DNA from: Intestinimonas aquisgranensis
GTDB taxonomy: Bacteria > Bacillota > Clostridia > Oscillospirales > Oscillospiraceae
NCBI GenBank assembly: GCA_020687605.1
Contig: JAJEQY010000004.1
Location: 1 to 64,000, forward strand
DNA length: 64,000 nucleotides
Reading direction: 5' to 3'
The notes under the pieces were generated by a model. That model was not told where the DNA came from and made no database searches. It saw nothing but the letters and a program-made list of their open reading frames with translations. A program made the position numbers and the translations under genes. Below, in pieces: positions 8,834-17,153 of the stretch; positions within the stretch are counted from its first letter, which is position 1, and every line of letters begins with the position of its first letter.

Positions 8834-10159
8834 ATGAAACCTTTGGTCGCCATCGTTGGACGCCCGAATGTGGGAAAGTCCATGCTGTTCAATAAGCTGG
8901 TGGGCAAACGCCTGTCCATCGTTGAGGACACCCCCGGCGTCACCCGCGACCGGCTCTACGCCGAGGCGGAGTGGTGCGGACGTACCTTTGACATCGTGGA
9001 CACCGGCGGCATCGAGCCTGGTACCGACAGCGAGATCCTGACCTTTATGCGCAAGCAGGCGGAGATCGCCATCCAGAACGCCACGGTCATCATTTTCCTC
9101 TGCGATATCAAGACCGGCCTCACCGCCTCTGACCAGGAGGTGGCCAATATGCTCCTGCGCTCCCGGAAGCCGGTGGTGCTGGCAGTGAACAAGATGGACC
9201 AGGTGGGCACCACCAACCCGGACATCTACGAGTTCTACAACCTGGGCCTGGGCGATCCCATCGCCGTATCCGCCGTCCACGGCCACGGCACCGGCGACCT
9301 GCTGGACGCCTGCGTGCAGTACTTCCCCGAGGAGGAGGAAGACGACACTCCCGACGACGTCATCAAGGTGGCCGTCATCGGCAAACCCAACGTGGGCAAG
9401 TCCTCCCTCATCAACCGCATCCTGGGGGAGGAGCGGGTCATCGTCAGCAACATGGCGGGTACCACCCGGGACGCTGTGGACAGCTATTTTGAAAACAAGC
9501 AGGGCAAGTACCTCTTCATCGACACCGCCGGCATGCGGAAGAAATCCAAGGTGGACGACCGGATTGAGAAGTTCTCTGTCCTCCGTGCCACCATGGCCAT
9601 CGAGCGCAGCGACGTCTGTCTCATCCTCATTGACGCCAACGAGGGGGTTACTGAGCAGGATACCAAGGTGGCCGGTCTGGCCCACGAGGCGGGCAAGGCC
9701 TGCATCATCGTGGTCAACAAGTGGGACGCCATTGAGAAGGACGACAAGACCATGGACCGCATGCGGGAGGAGGTCCGCCGGGACCTCTCCTACATGACCT
9801 ATGCCCCCATCGTCTTCATCTCCGCCCTCACCGGCCAGCGGGTGAACCGCCTCTTTGAGCTTATCAACTATGTCAACGACCAGTCGGCCATGCGGATTAC
9901 CACCGGCATGCTCAACACCCTCCTGGCCGACGCTACCCAGCGGGTGCAGCCTCCCACGGACAAGGGCCGCCGGCTGAAGATCTTCTATATGACCCAGGTG
10001 GGCGTGAAGCCCCCCCACTTCGTCTGCTTCTGCAACGACGCCCAGCTCTTCCACTTCTCCTATCAGCGCTATATTGAAAACCAGATCAGAGCTACCTTTG
10101 GCTTGGAGGGGACGCCGGTGCGGCTGACCGTCCGGCAGAAGGGCGACAAGGAGGAATGA
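8834..10159 (+). CDS. der: Ribosome-assembly GTPase Der (EngA)
   Basis: 441-aa tandem GTPase. First G domain starts GRPNVGKS (residue 8) with TPGVTRDR and NKMD; the second starts GKPNVGKS near residue 183 with AGTTRDAVD and NKWD; the C-terminal KH-like domain follows. Needed for 50S subunit maturation. ATG 8834 is preceded by AAAGGATG; the longer upstream frame lies inside the radical SAM gene and was rejected. The first P-loop is followed by Met (GKSMLFNK) where Thr or Ala is more usual, a minor change. Confidence 0.97.
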   Translation: MKPLVAIVGRPNVGKSMLFNKLVGKRLSIVEDTPGVTRDRLYAEAEWCGRTFDIVDTGGIEPGTDSEILTFMRKQAEIAIQNATVIIFLCDIKTGLTASDQEVANMLLRSRKPVVLAVNKMDQVGTTNPDIYEFYNLGLGDPIAVSAVHGHGTGDLLDACVQYFPEEEEDDTPDDVIKVAVIGKPNVGKSSLINRILGEERVIVSNMAGTTRDAVDSYFENKQGKYLFIDTAGMRKKSKVDDRIEKFSVLRATMAIERSDVCLILIDANEGVTEQDTKVAGLAHEAGKACIIVVNKWDAIEKDDKTMDRMREEVRRDLSYMTYAPIVFISALTGQRVNRLFELINYVNDQSAMRITTGMLNTLLADATQRVQPPTDKGRRLKIFYMTQVGVKPPHFVCFCNDAQLFHFSYQRYIENQIRATFGLEGTPVRLTVRQKGDKEE

Positions 10160-10162
10160 CGG

Positions 10163-10843
10163 ATGGCACCAATGAACTCAGAGGTATCTCAGAGCTTTTT
10201 CCTGCTGGCCGGAGTATTTCTGGGGGTGGCTGCGGTTGCCTATTTTCTTGGGTGCTTCAACGGTGCGGTCATCGTCTCCAAGTATATTCTGCACAATGAT
10301 ATACGAAACCATGGCAGCGGCAATGCCGGCCTGACCAATTTCCATCGGGTTTTCGGAGGAGGCTTGACTTTTGTTGTTATTCTCTGTGATGTGGTCAAGG
10401 CAATCCTCGCCGTTCTGATCGGGACACTGGTCATCGGCATGGTGACGGGCGGCTGGATGGGGCCAGTTCTGGGTAAGTACTGGGCCGGCCTCTTCTGCCT
10501 GCTGGGCCATATGTTCCCCTGCATGTTCCACTTCAAGGGCGGCAAGGGCATCCTCTCCGGCGGAACCATCGCCCTTATGCTGGACTGGCGGGTGGCCCTG
10601 GTGGTGTGGGGCGGCTTTCTGATCCTGGCTGTGCTCACCAAATGGGTGTCCCTGGGCTCCATCTGGGCGGGGGCGTCTTTTCCCTTCGCCACCTGGTTCG
10701 TCTATCACGATCTCTTCCTGTTGATCCTTTCCATTATCATCGGTGGCCTCATCGTGTGGAAGCACCGGGGCAACCTGAAGCGTATCCTCAGCGGAACGGA
10801 ATCCAAGTTCAGCCTGCATAAGAAGAAGGAGGGAACGCAATGA
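10163..10843 (+). CDS. plsY: Acyl-phosphate glycerol-3-phosphate acyltransferase PlsY
   Basis: 226-aa membrane enzyme that transfers an acyl group from acyl-phosphate to glycerol-3-phosphate, the first step of phospholipid synthesis. Motifs GSGNAGLTNFHRVFG, near residue 50, and HMFPCMFHFKGGKG are the PlsY catalytic signatures. At least five hydrophobic helices are visible. AAGGAGG (10148-10154) sits eight bases before ATG 10163. The stop overlaps the gpsA start (ATGA), which fits the pathway since GpsA makes its substrate. Confidence 0.95.
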   Translation: MAPMNSEVSQSFFLLAGVFLGVAAVAYFLGCFNGAVIVSKYILHNDIRNHGSGNAGLTNFHRVFGGGLTFVVILCDVVKAILAVLIGTLVIGMVTGGWMGPVLGKYWAGLFCLLGHMFPCMFHFKGGKGILSGGTIALMLDWRVALVVWGGFLILAVLTKWVSLGSIWAGASFPFATWFVYHDLFLLILSIIIGGLIVWKHRGNLKRILSGTESKFSLHKKKEGTQ

Positions 10844-11841
10844 AAACAGCGGTCCTGGGCAGCGGCGGCTGGGGCACGGCCCTGGCTCTGGTGCTGCTGG
10901 AAAACGGTAATGATGTGACCCTGTGGTCTTACTTCGAGGAGGAGTCCAAGGTCCTCCAGGAGCAGCATGAGAACCCCATGCTCAAGGGAGTGCCCCTGCC
11001 GGAGGCCCTCCACCTCACCAGCGACCTCGCCTGCGTGAAGGGCTGCCCCATGGTGGTGCTGGCCACCCCCTCCTTCGCGGTGCGCACCACCGCCCGCAGC
11101 CTGAAGGGGCTGCTGGACCCGGGCACCGTGGTGGTGTCGGTGTCCAAGGGTATCGAGAAGGACACCTCTATGACCCTCACCGACGTTATCGAGGCTGAGC
11201 TGGGTCCCGGCTATCCTGTGGTGGCCCTGTGCGGACCCTCCCACGCCGAGGAGGTGGGCCGGAAGGTGCCCACGGCGGTGGTTTCCGCCTCCAAGGACCA
11301 GAAGGCCGCCGAGCTGGTCCAGGACTGCTTCATGAATGGCCGCTTCCGGGTCTACACCTCTCCCGACATCGTGGGCGTGGAGCTGGGGGCCGCACTGAAG
11401 AACATCATCGCCCTGTGTGCCGGCTGCTGTGACGGCATGGGCTTTGGAGACAACACCAAGGCTGCCCTTATGACCCGTGGCCTCACCGAGATCGCCCGGC
11501 TGGGCATGGCCATGGGAGGCAAGAAGGAGACCTTTGCCGGTCTCACCGGCGTAGGCGACCTTATTGTCACTTGTACCTCCATGCACTCCCGGAATCGCCG
11601 CTGCGGCATCCTCATCGGCCAGGGCGTGGCGGTGGAGGAGGCTCTCAAGCAGATCGGCGCTGTGGTGGAGGGCTATTACGCCACCGCCACCGGCAAGGAG
11701 CTGGCCGAGAAGCTGGGAGTGGAAATGCCCATCACTGAGGCGGCTTATTCCGTCCTCTACGAGGGCAAGGACCCCAGAGAGGTGCTGGTGGAACTCATGA
11801 CCCGGGCTAAAAAGCATGAGATCGAAGATAGTTGGGTATAA
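10840..11841 (+). CDS. gpsA: Glycerol-3-phosphate dehydrogenase (NAD(P)+)
   Basis: 333-aa enzyme that reduces dihydroxyacetone phosphate to sn-glycerol-3-phosphate for lipid synthesis. The Rossmann motif GSGGWGTALA is at residues 7-16, and the catalytic region contains GPSHAEEV, GAALKNIIALCAG and GLTGVGDLIVTC, all typical of GpsA. Translationally coupled to plsY by a four-base overlap and followed by a strong terminator, so it closes the operon. Confidence 0.97.
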   Translation: MKTAVLGSGGWGTALALVLLENGNDVTLWSYFEEESKVLQEQHENPMLKGVPLPEALHLTSDLACVKGCPMVVLATPSFAVRTTARSLKGLLDPGTVVVSVSKGIEKDTSMTLTDVIEAELGPGYPVVALCGPSHAEEVGRKVPTAVVSASKDQKAAELVQDCFMNGRFRVYTSPDIVGVELGAALKNIIALCAGCCDGMGFGDNTKAALMTRGLTEIARLGMAMGGKKETFAGLTGVGDLIVTCTSMHSRNRRCGILIGQGVAVEEALKQIGAVVEGYYATATGKELAEKLGVEMPITEAAYSVLYEGKDPREVLVELMTRAKKHEIEDSWV

Positions 11842-11848
11842 AATGAAG

Positions 11849-11880
11849 AAAGGCCCTCCGGCAATGCCGGAGGGCCTTTT
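11849..11880 (+). terminator. Intrinsic terminator after gpsA
   Basis: Twelve-base stem AGGCCCTCCGGC (11851-11862) / GCCGGAGGGCCT (11866-11877) with a short loop and TTTT after it. Confidence 0.9.
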
Positions 11881-11902
11881 GATGTACAGATGGAGCGGGA
11901 AT

Positions 11903-11940
11903 AAAAAAATTCCGCACGACTACATCGTGCGGAATTTTTT
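11903..11940 (-). terminator. Bidirectional terminator, 3' of rpmB
   Basis: Stem AAAAATTCCGCACGA / TCGTGCGGAATTTTT around a CTACA loop, with A and T tracts on both sides. It lies ten bases beyond the rpmB stop and would also back up the gpsA terminator. Confidence 0.88.
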
Positions 11941-11949
11941 ATCCAATTG

Positions 11950-12138
11950 TCACACAGCGCGGGTGACCTTACCCGAACGGAGGCAGCGGGTGCAAACGTA
12001 CACGTGCTTAGGGCTGCCGTTGACGATCGCCTTGACGCGCTTCACATTGGGCTTCCAAGGACGATTGGAACGGCGGTGAGAGTGGGACACCTGGATGCCG
12101 AACACAACGCCCTTATCGCAAAACTCGCATTTGGCCAT
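11950..12138 (-). CDS. rpmB: 50S ribosomal protein L28
   Basis: 62-aa bL28, starting MAKCEFCDKGVVFG after GGAGGTTGAAGGAATC. The zinc form is present (CEFC near the N-terminus and CTRC near the C-terminus). Length is normal. Monocistronic, with its own promoter and terminator, in a minus orientation between gpsA and hprK. Confidence 0.96.
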   Translation of the reverse strand: MAKCEFCDKGVVFGIQVSHSHRRSNRPWKPNVKRVKAIVNGSPKHVYVCTRCLRSGKVTRAV

Positions 12139-12195
12139 GATTCCTTCAACCTCCTCGCTGGTCAAAGTTTCGCTCATAACAAAGCATCGAATGAT

Positions 12196-12224
12196 ATGAT
12201 AGCAGATTTTTTCGGAAAATGCAA
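12196..12224 (-). promoter_or_regulatory. Sigma-A promoter for rpmB
   Basis: Minus strand TTGCAT (12219-12224), 17 bases, TATCAT (12196-12201), about 58 bases before the rpmB start. Confidence 0.7.
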
Positions 12225-12273
12225 GTGCTAATTTCGATTTTCTCCGCAATTTTCCGTGGGGGTGGAATAGCCG

Positions 12274-12302
12274 TTGCGAAATGGAGGGAAGTCGGTTATA
12301 CT
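12274..12302 (+). promoter_or_regulatory. Sigma-A promoter for hprK operon
   Basis: TTGCGA (12274-12279), 17 bases, TATACT (12297-12302), about 58 bases before the hprK GTG. Confidence 0.7.
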
Positions 12303-12360
12303 AAGGTGGAAAAAGCGCCTGAAGCGGGGCGTATACGGCAGTGGAAAAGGAGTGGTGGAT

Positions 12361-13308
12361 GTGGAGAACCGGTATTCCGTCAAGCTGGGGAAACTCATCG
12401 AGGAATTTGATCTGGAAGTCCTCCGTGGCGTGGAAAATTATCAGGACGTGCTCATCCAGCGGGAGGATGTGAATCGTCCGGGTCTGCAGCTGGTGGGTTT
12501 TTTCGATTATTTTGACGCCAAGCGGATGCAGCTGTTGGGCCGGGTGGAGAGCACCTATCTGGAGCAGATCAGCTCGGAGGAGCGCCGCAAGTGCTTTGAC
12601 GCCTTCCTGGCCCACGACATCCCGGCCTTGGTCATCACCCGGGGCATGGAACCCTTCCCGGAGCTCATGGAGATGGCGGAGAAGTATGACCGCACCATCC
12701 TTCGCACCCAGGAGACTACAACGGCCTTCATGGGCGCTCTGATCCTGGCCCTGCGCAATTACCTGGCACCTCGGATCACACGCCACGGCGTGCTGGTGGA
12801 GGTATACGGCGAGGGCGTACTGCTGCTGGGCGAGTCCGGCGTGGGCAAGAGCGAGACCGCCATCGAGCTGGTGAAGCGCGGCCATCGGTTGGTGGCCGAC
12901 GACGCCGTGGAGATCAAGCGGGTGGGTGTAAAGCGCCTGGTGGGCTCCGCCCCCGAGCTCATCCGCCACTATATCGAGCTGCGGGGCATCGGCGTGGTGG
13001 ACGTGCAGCAGCTCTTTGGTATGTCGGCCGTCCGTGAGGATCAGGACATTGATCTGGTGGTCAACCTGGAGCAGTGGAACGACGAGACCATGTACGACCG
13101 CCTGGGCCTGGAGCAGCTCTACACGGTGATCCTGGACGTAAAGGTCCCCGCCCTCACCGTACCGGTGAAGCCGGGCCGGAACCTGGCCATCATCGTGGAG
13201 GTAGCGGCCATGAACAACCGCCACAAGAAGATGGGCTACAATGCCGCCCAGGCATTTACCCAGCAGATCAACGAGCACTTTGACCAGGCCCTCAGCGGTC
13301 AGCTGTGA
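12361..13308 (+). CDS. hprK: HPr(Ser) kinase/phosphorylase
   Basis: 315-aa bifunctional enzyme that phosphorylates and dephosphorylates Ser46 of HPr, controlling carbon catabolite repression. The P-loop GESGVGKS lies near residue 157, preceded by RHGVLVEVYGEGVLL, and the signature region ELRGIGVVDVQQLFG follows. GTG 12361 was chosen over a longer frame because GGAGTGG precedes it and the N-terminus then matches the usual family length of about 310 aa. Two nucleoside hydrolase genes follow, the first after 28 bases, apparently on the same transcript. Confidence 0.95.
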   Translation: MENRYSVKLGKLIEEFDLEVLRGVENYQDVLIQREDVNRPGLQLVGFFDYFDAKRMQLLGRVESTYLEQISSEERRKCFDAFLAHDIPALVITRGMEPFPELMEMAEKYDRTILRTQETTTAFMGALILALRNYLAPRITRHGVLVEVYGEGVLLLGESGVGKSETAIELVKRGHRLVADDAVEIKRVGVKRLVGSAPELIRHYIELRGIGVVDVQQLFGMSAVREDQDIDLVVNLEQWNDETMYDRLGLEQLYTVILDVKVPALTVPVKPGRNLAIIVEVAAMNNRHKKMGYNAAQAFTQQINEHFDQALSGQL

Positions 13309-13336
13309 GCCTGTTGGAGAAAAAGGAGGACCCGAC

Positions 13337-14269
13337 TTGACCAAGCCCATCCCCATCCTGCTGGACGGCGACCCGGGCCATGACGATGCCATGGCCTGGA
13401 TGCTGGCCCAGTCCTCGCCCCTGCTGGAGATCCGGGGCGTCACCTCGGTCTGCGGCAACCAGACCATTGAGAAAACCACCTATAACGCCCAGCGGGTCAT
13501 GACCCTGCTGGGGATCGACGCTCCCCTTGCCAAGGGCCGCACCGGCCCTCTGATCGCCGAGCACATGGCTGCCCCCAGTGTCCACGGTGAGTCCGGTCTC
13601 GACGGCCCTGTCCTGCCGGAGCCGGCGGTCTTTCCGGTGGATTTGCCCGCCTGTGCCCTCATGGCCAAAGTGCTGGAGGAGAGCACGGAGCCGGTGACCC
13701 TGGTGCCCACCGGCCCGCTTACCAATGTAGCCAGCCTTCTCCTTACCCGTCCCGACCTGAAGGGGAAGATCGCCGGCATCTCTATGATGGGCGGCGGTGT
13801 CACCCATGGGAACTGGACTCCGGCGGCGGAGTTCAACATCCTGGTGGACCCGGAGGCCGCCGACCTGGTGTTCCGCTCCGGCATACCGATTACCATGGCC
13901 GGTCTGGACGTGACCGAAAAGGCCCTGGTCTTCCCGGAGGATTTTGAGACCATTCGGGCCCTTGGCAATCCGGTGGCCTCAGTGGTGGCTGACTGGCTGG
14001 AATTCTTCTACGGCTTCCATAGAAAGCTGGGCTATGCCGGAGCGCCCGTCCACGACGCGGTGGCGGTGGCTGCCCTCATCGCGCCGGAGCTCTTCCATAT
14101 GGAGGAGATGTATGTGGCGGTGGAGACCCAGGGTACCTACTGCCGGGGTGCCACCATCGGCGACCGGTATCACCTTTCTGACCATGCCCCCAACGCCCGG
14201 GTCATTCTGGACCTGGACCGGGAGGGGTTCGTGGGCCTGTTGACCAAGGCCGCCGCCTCTTACGGCTGA
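13337..14269 (+). CDS. IU-type nucleoside hydrolase (1st of 3)
   Basis: 310-aa member of the inosine-uridine-preferring nucleoside hydrolase family, which cleaves ribonucleosides to base and ribose. The calcium-binding signature is near the N-terminus as DGDPGHDDA (family DxDPGxDDA), and VHGESGLDGP and AEFNILVDPEAADLVF are further family motifs. The start is a TTG at 13337, chosen because AAGGAGGA ends six bases upstream and the frame gives the expected N-terminus; no ATG fits. Substrate could be a purine or pyrimidine nucleoside. Confidence 0.88.
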   Translation: MTKPIPILLDGDPGHDDAMAWMLAQSSPLLEIRGVTSVCGNQTIEKTTYNAQRVMTLLGIDAPLAKGRTGPLIAEHMAAPSVHGESGLDGPVLPEPAVFPVDLPACALMAKVLEESTEPVTLVPTGPLTNVASLLLTRPDLKGKIAGISMMGGGVTHGNWTPAAEFNILVDPEAADLVFRSGIPITMAGLDVTEKALVFPEDFETIRALGNPVASVVADWLEFFYGFHRKLGYAGAPVHDAVAVAALIAPELFHMEEMYVAVETQGTYCRGATIGDRYHLSDHAPNARVILDLDREGFVGLLTKAAASYG

Positions 14270-14283
14270 TGGGGGGAACAAGG

Positions 14284-15231
14284 ATGGATAAAAAGAGACA
14301 GCCGGTGATCGTGGACTGTGATCCCGGTATTGACGACGCCGTGGCGCTGCTGCTTGCCGCCCGGGCGCCGGAGCTGGAGCTGGCGGCGGTGACAGCGGTG
14401 GCTGGCAATGTGGGGCTGGACAAGACCAGCCTCAATGCCAGACGCGTCCTCACCCTGGCCGGGGTGGAGGTGCCTGTCTATGCGGGTGCCGCCGGTCCCA
14501 TGTTCGGGGAGCAGGTGACAGCGGACGAGGTCCATGGAGCCGATGGATTGCTGGGTATTCCGGCGCCGGAGCCCGCTTTCTCTCTGGGTGAGGAGGCTGC
14601 CTGGGATGTGATTTGGCAAAAGGCCCTGAGCTATGGGGGAGAGCTGGAGATCGTGGCTACCGGCCCTCTGACCAACCTGGGGATCGCCCTTACCAAGTAC
14701 CCGGAGCTCCCGGCATATGTCAAGCGGATTGTCCTCATGGGAGGTGCCACCGACTTTGGAAACACCACCCCGGCAGCAGAGTATAATATTTATGCCGATC
14801 CGGAGGCGGCGGACATGGTCTTCCGCTCTGGTATCCCGCTGGTGGTGTGCGCCCTGGACGTGACCCACAAGGCCTATTTCACCCAGGCGGAGATTGACCG
14901 CCTGGAAGCGCTGGGAACACCCCAGGCCGTCTTTGCGGCCAAGACCATGGGCTTCGGCGTGGAGTGGCACCAGAAGTTTCTGGTGCCCGGTGCCCCTATG
15001 CACGACCCCTGCGCCATGATGTACGCTCTGGAGCCGGAGCTGTTTGGCGGGGTGTCCTGCTGGATGGGAGTGGAGTGCCAGGGAAAGCACACCCGCGGCA
15101 AGACGGTGACGGATGCCTTCAGCGACGCCAAGTCGCCCTCCGGCAGCAACGCTGTCCTCGTCAACCGGGTGGATCGGGCGCAGTTTGTGGAGCATCTGAT
15201 CGGGCGGCTGGCGGCCTACGGTACGACGTAA
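14284..15231 (+). CDS. IU-type nucleoside hydrolase (2nd of 3)
   Basis: 315-aa paralogue of the preceding gene with the metal site DCDPGIDDAVALL at residues 11-23, HGADGLLG, and AEYNIYADPEAADMVF. Likely hydrolyses ribonucleosides. ATG 14284 was preferred because the run of Gs before it can serve as ribosome binding site. An ATG at 14269 overlapping the previous stop would add five residues (MGGTR) and cannot be excluded. Tandem with the upstream hydrolase, so the pair may split purine and pyrimidine substrates. Confidence 0.88.
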   Translation: MDKKRQPVIVDCDPGIDDAVALLLAARAPELELAAVTAVAGNVGLDKTSLNARRVLTLAGVEVPVYAGAAGPMFGEQVTADEVHGADGLLGIPAPEPAFSLGEEAAWDVIWQKALSYGGELEIVATGPLTNLGIALTKYPELPAYVKRIVLMGGATDFGNTTPAAEYNIYADPEAADMVFRSGIPLVVCALDVTHKAYFTQAEIDRLEALGTPQAVFAAKTMGFGVEWHQKFLVPGAPMHDPCAMMYALEPELFGGVSCWMGVECQGKHTRGKTVTDAFSDAKSPSGSNAVLVNRVDRAQFVEHLIGRLAAYGTT

Positions 15232-15258
15232 CGCCTGAAAACACAGAAGAAAACGGAT

Positions 15259-15308
15259 CAGGCCCCGGGGCATTTTTTCCGGTGTTTCGGGGCCTGGAAA
15301 AATTTTTT
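15259..15308 (+). terminator. Probable terminator after nucleoside hydrolases
   Basis: Nine-base stem CAGGCCCCG (15259-15267) / CGGGGCCTG (15288-15296) with a long loop of about 20 bases, followed by a T run at 15303-15308. The long loop and gap lower confidence. Confidence 0.5.
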
Positions 15309-15329
15309 GAGAAATTTGAAAAAAAGGGC

Positions 15330-15358
15330 TTGCATTCTTGGGAAAAGCATGCTAATAT
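15330..15358 (+). promoter_or_regulatory. Promoter of tRNA-Pro
   Basis: TTGCAT (15330-15335), 17 bases, TAATAT (15353-15358), about 31 bases before the tRNA 5' end. Confidence 0.65.
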
Positions 15359-15388
15359 ATACGAGTCGCCCGGGTTCAGGGCTGACAA

Positions 15389-15465
15389 CCGGGTGTGGCG
15401 AAGTTTGGTATCGCGCTTGAATGGGGTTCAAGAGGCCGCTGGTTCGAATCCAGTCACTCGGACCA
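15389..15465 (+). tRNA. tRNA-Pro (anticodon GGG)
   Basis: 77-base cloverleaf with encoded CCA. Acceptor stem CCGGGTG pairs with CACTCGG; D stem GCGA/TCGC; anticodon stem CTTGA/TCAAG with loop ATGGGGT, reading anticodon GGG; a five-base variable region; T stem GCTGG/CCAGT with TTCGAAT loop; discriminator A. G at position 37, after the anticodon, fits tRNA-Pro. It decodes CCC and CCU. Confidence 0.95.
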
Positions 15466-15497
15466 AGTCCGTATTCCGCAAGGAATACGGACTTTTT
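15465..15497 (+). terminator. Terminator of tRNA-Pro
   Basis: Thirteen-base stem AAGTCCGTATTCC (15465-15477) / GGAATACGGACTT (15482-15494) and TTTTT, starting at the last base of the tRNA. Confidence 0.9.
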
Positions 15498-15522
15498 CTT
15501 TTCATTGATTGGTTGTATAGCG

Positions 15523-15554
15523 AAAAGGCCCAGGTCAACAGACCTGGGCCTTTT
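15523..15554 (-). terminator. Bidirectional terminator closing bilQRS
   Basis: Perfect 14-base stem AAAAGGCCCAGGTC (15523-15536) / GACCTGGGCCTTTT (15541-15554), eight bases past the stop of the flavodoxin gene. T tracts exist in both directions. Confidence 0.9.
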
Positions 15555-15562
15555 GCATTGTC

Positions 15563-16045
15563 TCAAATCTGAATGGCAGCGATGAGAGCGTCCAAATCGC
15601 GCTGGTCGGGATGGGAGAGGGCCTTGTCGAAGTTTTCCAGCATGGCGGTGCGGCGGGGGCTCTCCTCCATGGCCTCATAGCGGGCCCGCACGACGGCTGG
15701 CATTTTGCCCTGGCACATGTAACTGCCCATCACGGAGGTACCCTGAGGAAGGTGTCCACGGACCGTGGTCAGAATGTGGTCGAAGTACTCGGGTGCGCCG
15801 CCGAAGCCGGCGGTGCCGAAGAGAAATACCTTCTGTTCGGTGACCTGGCCCAGGAAATCGGCCATAGAGGCATCACAGTCTCCCTTATCGGTCCAGAAGC
15901 CCACATAAAGCATATCGGCGGCCAGAGCCTCGGCGGAGGGGGCGCCACAGTAAAGGCAATCCTCCGCCGGCAGAGCGGCCTGGATGGTCAGAGCAAGCTG
16001 CTTGGTGTTTCCGGTCTTACTGCTGTAAACGATGGCGTAACTCAT
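15563..16045 (-). CDS. bilS: Flavodoxin-like protein, BilS
   Basis: 160-aa flavodoxin-fold protein with the phosphate loop SSKTGNT at residues 8-14, so it should bind FMN. It has a short cysteine-containing insert (CLYCGAP) not typical of classic flavodoxin. ATG 16045 was chosen because AAAGGAAGAGATAAG precedes it; it begins one base after the stop of the reductase gene, giving tight coupling. In the reported bilQRS arrangement the flavodoxin supports the bilirubin reductase, probably as electron donor or partner. Assignment rests on gene order and the sequence of its neighbour. Confidence 0.82.
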   Translation of the reverse strand: MSYAIVYSSKTGNTKQLALTIQAALPAEDCLYCGAPSAEALAADMLYVGFWTDKGDCDASMADFLGQVTEQKVFLFGTAGFGGAPEYFDHILTTVRGHLPQGTSVMGSYMCQGKMPAVVRARYEAMEESPRRTAMLENFDKALSHPDQRDLDALIAAIQI

Positions 16046-16046
16046 C

Positions 16047-17153
16047 TTATCTCTTCCTTTCATAGATACAGTGGACGCCTTTGTGGGCCATGAGTCCGCC
16101 CAGACAGGCCTTGTTGCAGCGGACGCAGCGGTGAATCGCGCTGGTCTGTCCGCCCATTACTTTATTGGGCCACTCCGGGTCTGCGATGAGCTGGCGGCTC
16201 ATGGCGGCGCAGTCCATGCGCCCGGCGTGAAGCTGTTCTTCGATGAAGTCGGGGTCATTCAGTCCTCCCACAGCGCATACCGGCAGGTCGGTGACCGCCC
16301 GGACGGCGTCGCAGAAGGGGAGGAAGCACCCCTGGTCGCTGAAGTAGGGGTGTTTGGCTGGTGGGATGGTATCGGTGAGGGCAGAGTGGTCGGCCAGTGC
16401 CACATGGAAGCTGGTGACACCCGCCCGTTCCAGCAGCGGGACAAAGACAGGCAGCTCCGAAATCAGGATACCGGCATTGCCGTAGTGGGGGTTCTCCATG
16501 CGGACGGCCAGCTTGTAGTCGATGGGCATATCGGGAAGCCGGCGTCGGATGGCAGACACCGCTTCCACGGCAAAGCGGGCACGGTGTATGGGGCCGCCGC
16601 CGTAGCCGTCAGTCCGGTGGTTGAAGACCGATGAGCTGAAGCTGCCGCACATCCGGTCTCCGTGGACCTGAACCAGATCGAAGCCGATGTCACTGGCCCG
16701 GACAGCGGCCTCGCCAAAGGAGGCAGTGATCTTGGTGATCTTGGAGGCGGGCAGCTTGGTGATGTAGGGTCCCACCGCCTGGTTGAGCCGCTCACGAAGG
16801 TCATCGGGGCTCAGCCGCTTGGTGAGTACGCCTGGGACACACTTCAGAATGGCCATGAGATCGGAGTCGGACTGGTGGAGCTGGGCGCAGACCAAGCAGC
16901 CGTGGCGGTGAGCGGCGTCGATGAGCCGCTTGTAGTGGGCGGTGCCTTTTTTGGAGAAGAGATCGGGGCCGAAGCCGTGCGTGCCCACAGGCACATCGCC
17001 GATGATGATCATGGCACAGCCGCCGGCGGCGATGGTTTCCAGTTTGGCTACCTGTTCCTCCTCAGAGAGGCCCAGAGTGGTGGGGGCGAAGATGATCCGG
17101 TTTTTTAAGGTCAATCCGCCGTAGTCGACGGGACTGCTGATGATGTCGTACAT
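16047..17153 (-). CDS. bilR: Bilirubin reductase BilR (Old Yellow Enzyme family)
   Basis: 368-aa flavin oxidoreductase with a single TIM barrel. The N-terminus (YGGLTLKNRIIFAPTT) and VHGDRMCGSF are typical of OYE/2,4-dienoyl-CoA reductases. Asp166-Arg167 in HGDR are, as I recall, the catalytic pair reported for the gut bilirubin reductase. Four C-terminal cysteines are spaced C-x2-C-x3-C-x11-C (RCVRCNKACLGG..HC), an iron-sulfur site. The chain ends there, lacking the FAD/NAD domain of long OYE enzymes, so electrons probably come from BilS. Would reduce bilirubin to urobilinogen under anaerobic conditions. Another OYE substrate remains possible. Confidence 0.85.
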   Translation of the reverse strand: MYDIISSPVDYGGLTLKNRIIFAPTTLGLSEEEQVAKLETIAAGGCAMIIIGDVPVGTHGFGPDLFSKKGTAHYKRLIDAAHRHGCLVCAQLHQSDSDLMAILKCVPGVLTKRLSPDDLRERLNQAVGPYITKLPASKITKITASFGEAAVRASDIGFDLVQVHGDRMCGSFSSSVFNHRTDGYGGGPIHRARFAVEAVSAIRRRLPDMPIDYKLAVRMENPHYGNAGILISELPVFVPLLERAGVTSFHVALADHSALTDTIPPAKHPYFSDQGCFLPFCDAVRAVTDLPVCAVGGLNDPDFIEEQLHAGRMDCAAMSRQLIADPEWPNKVMGGQTSAIHRCVRCNKACLGGLMAHKGVHCIYERKR

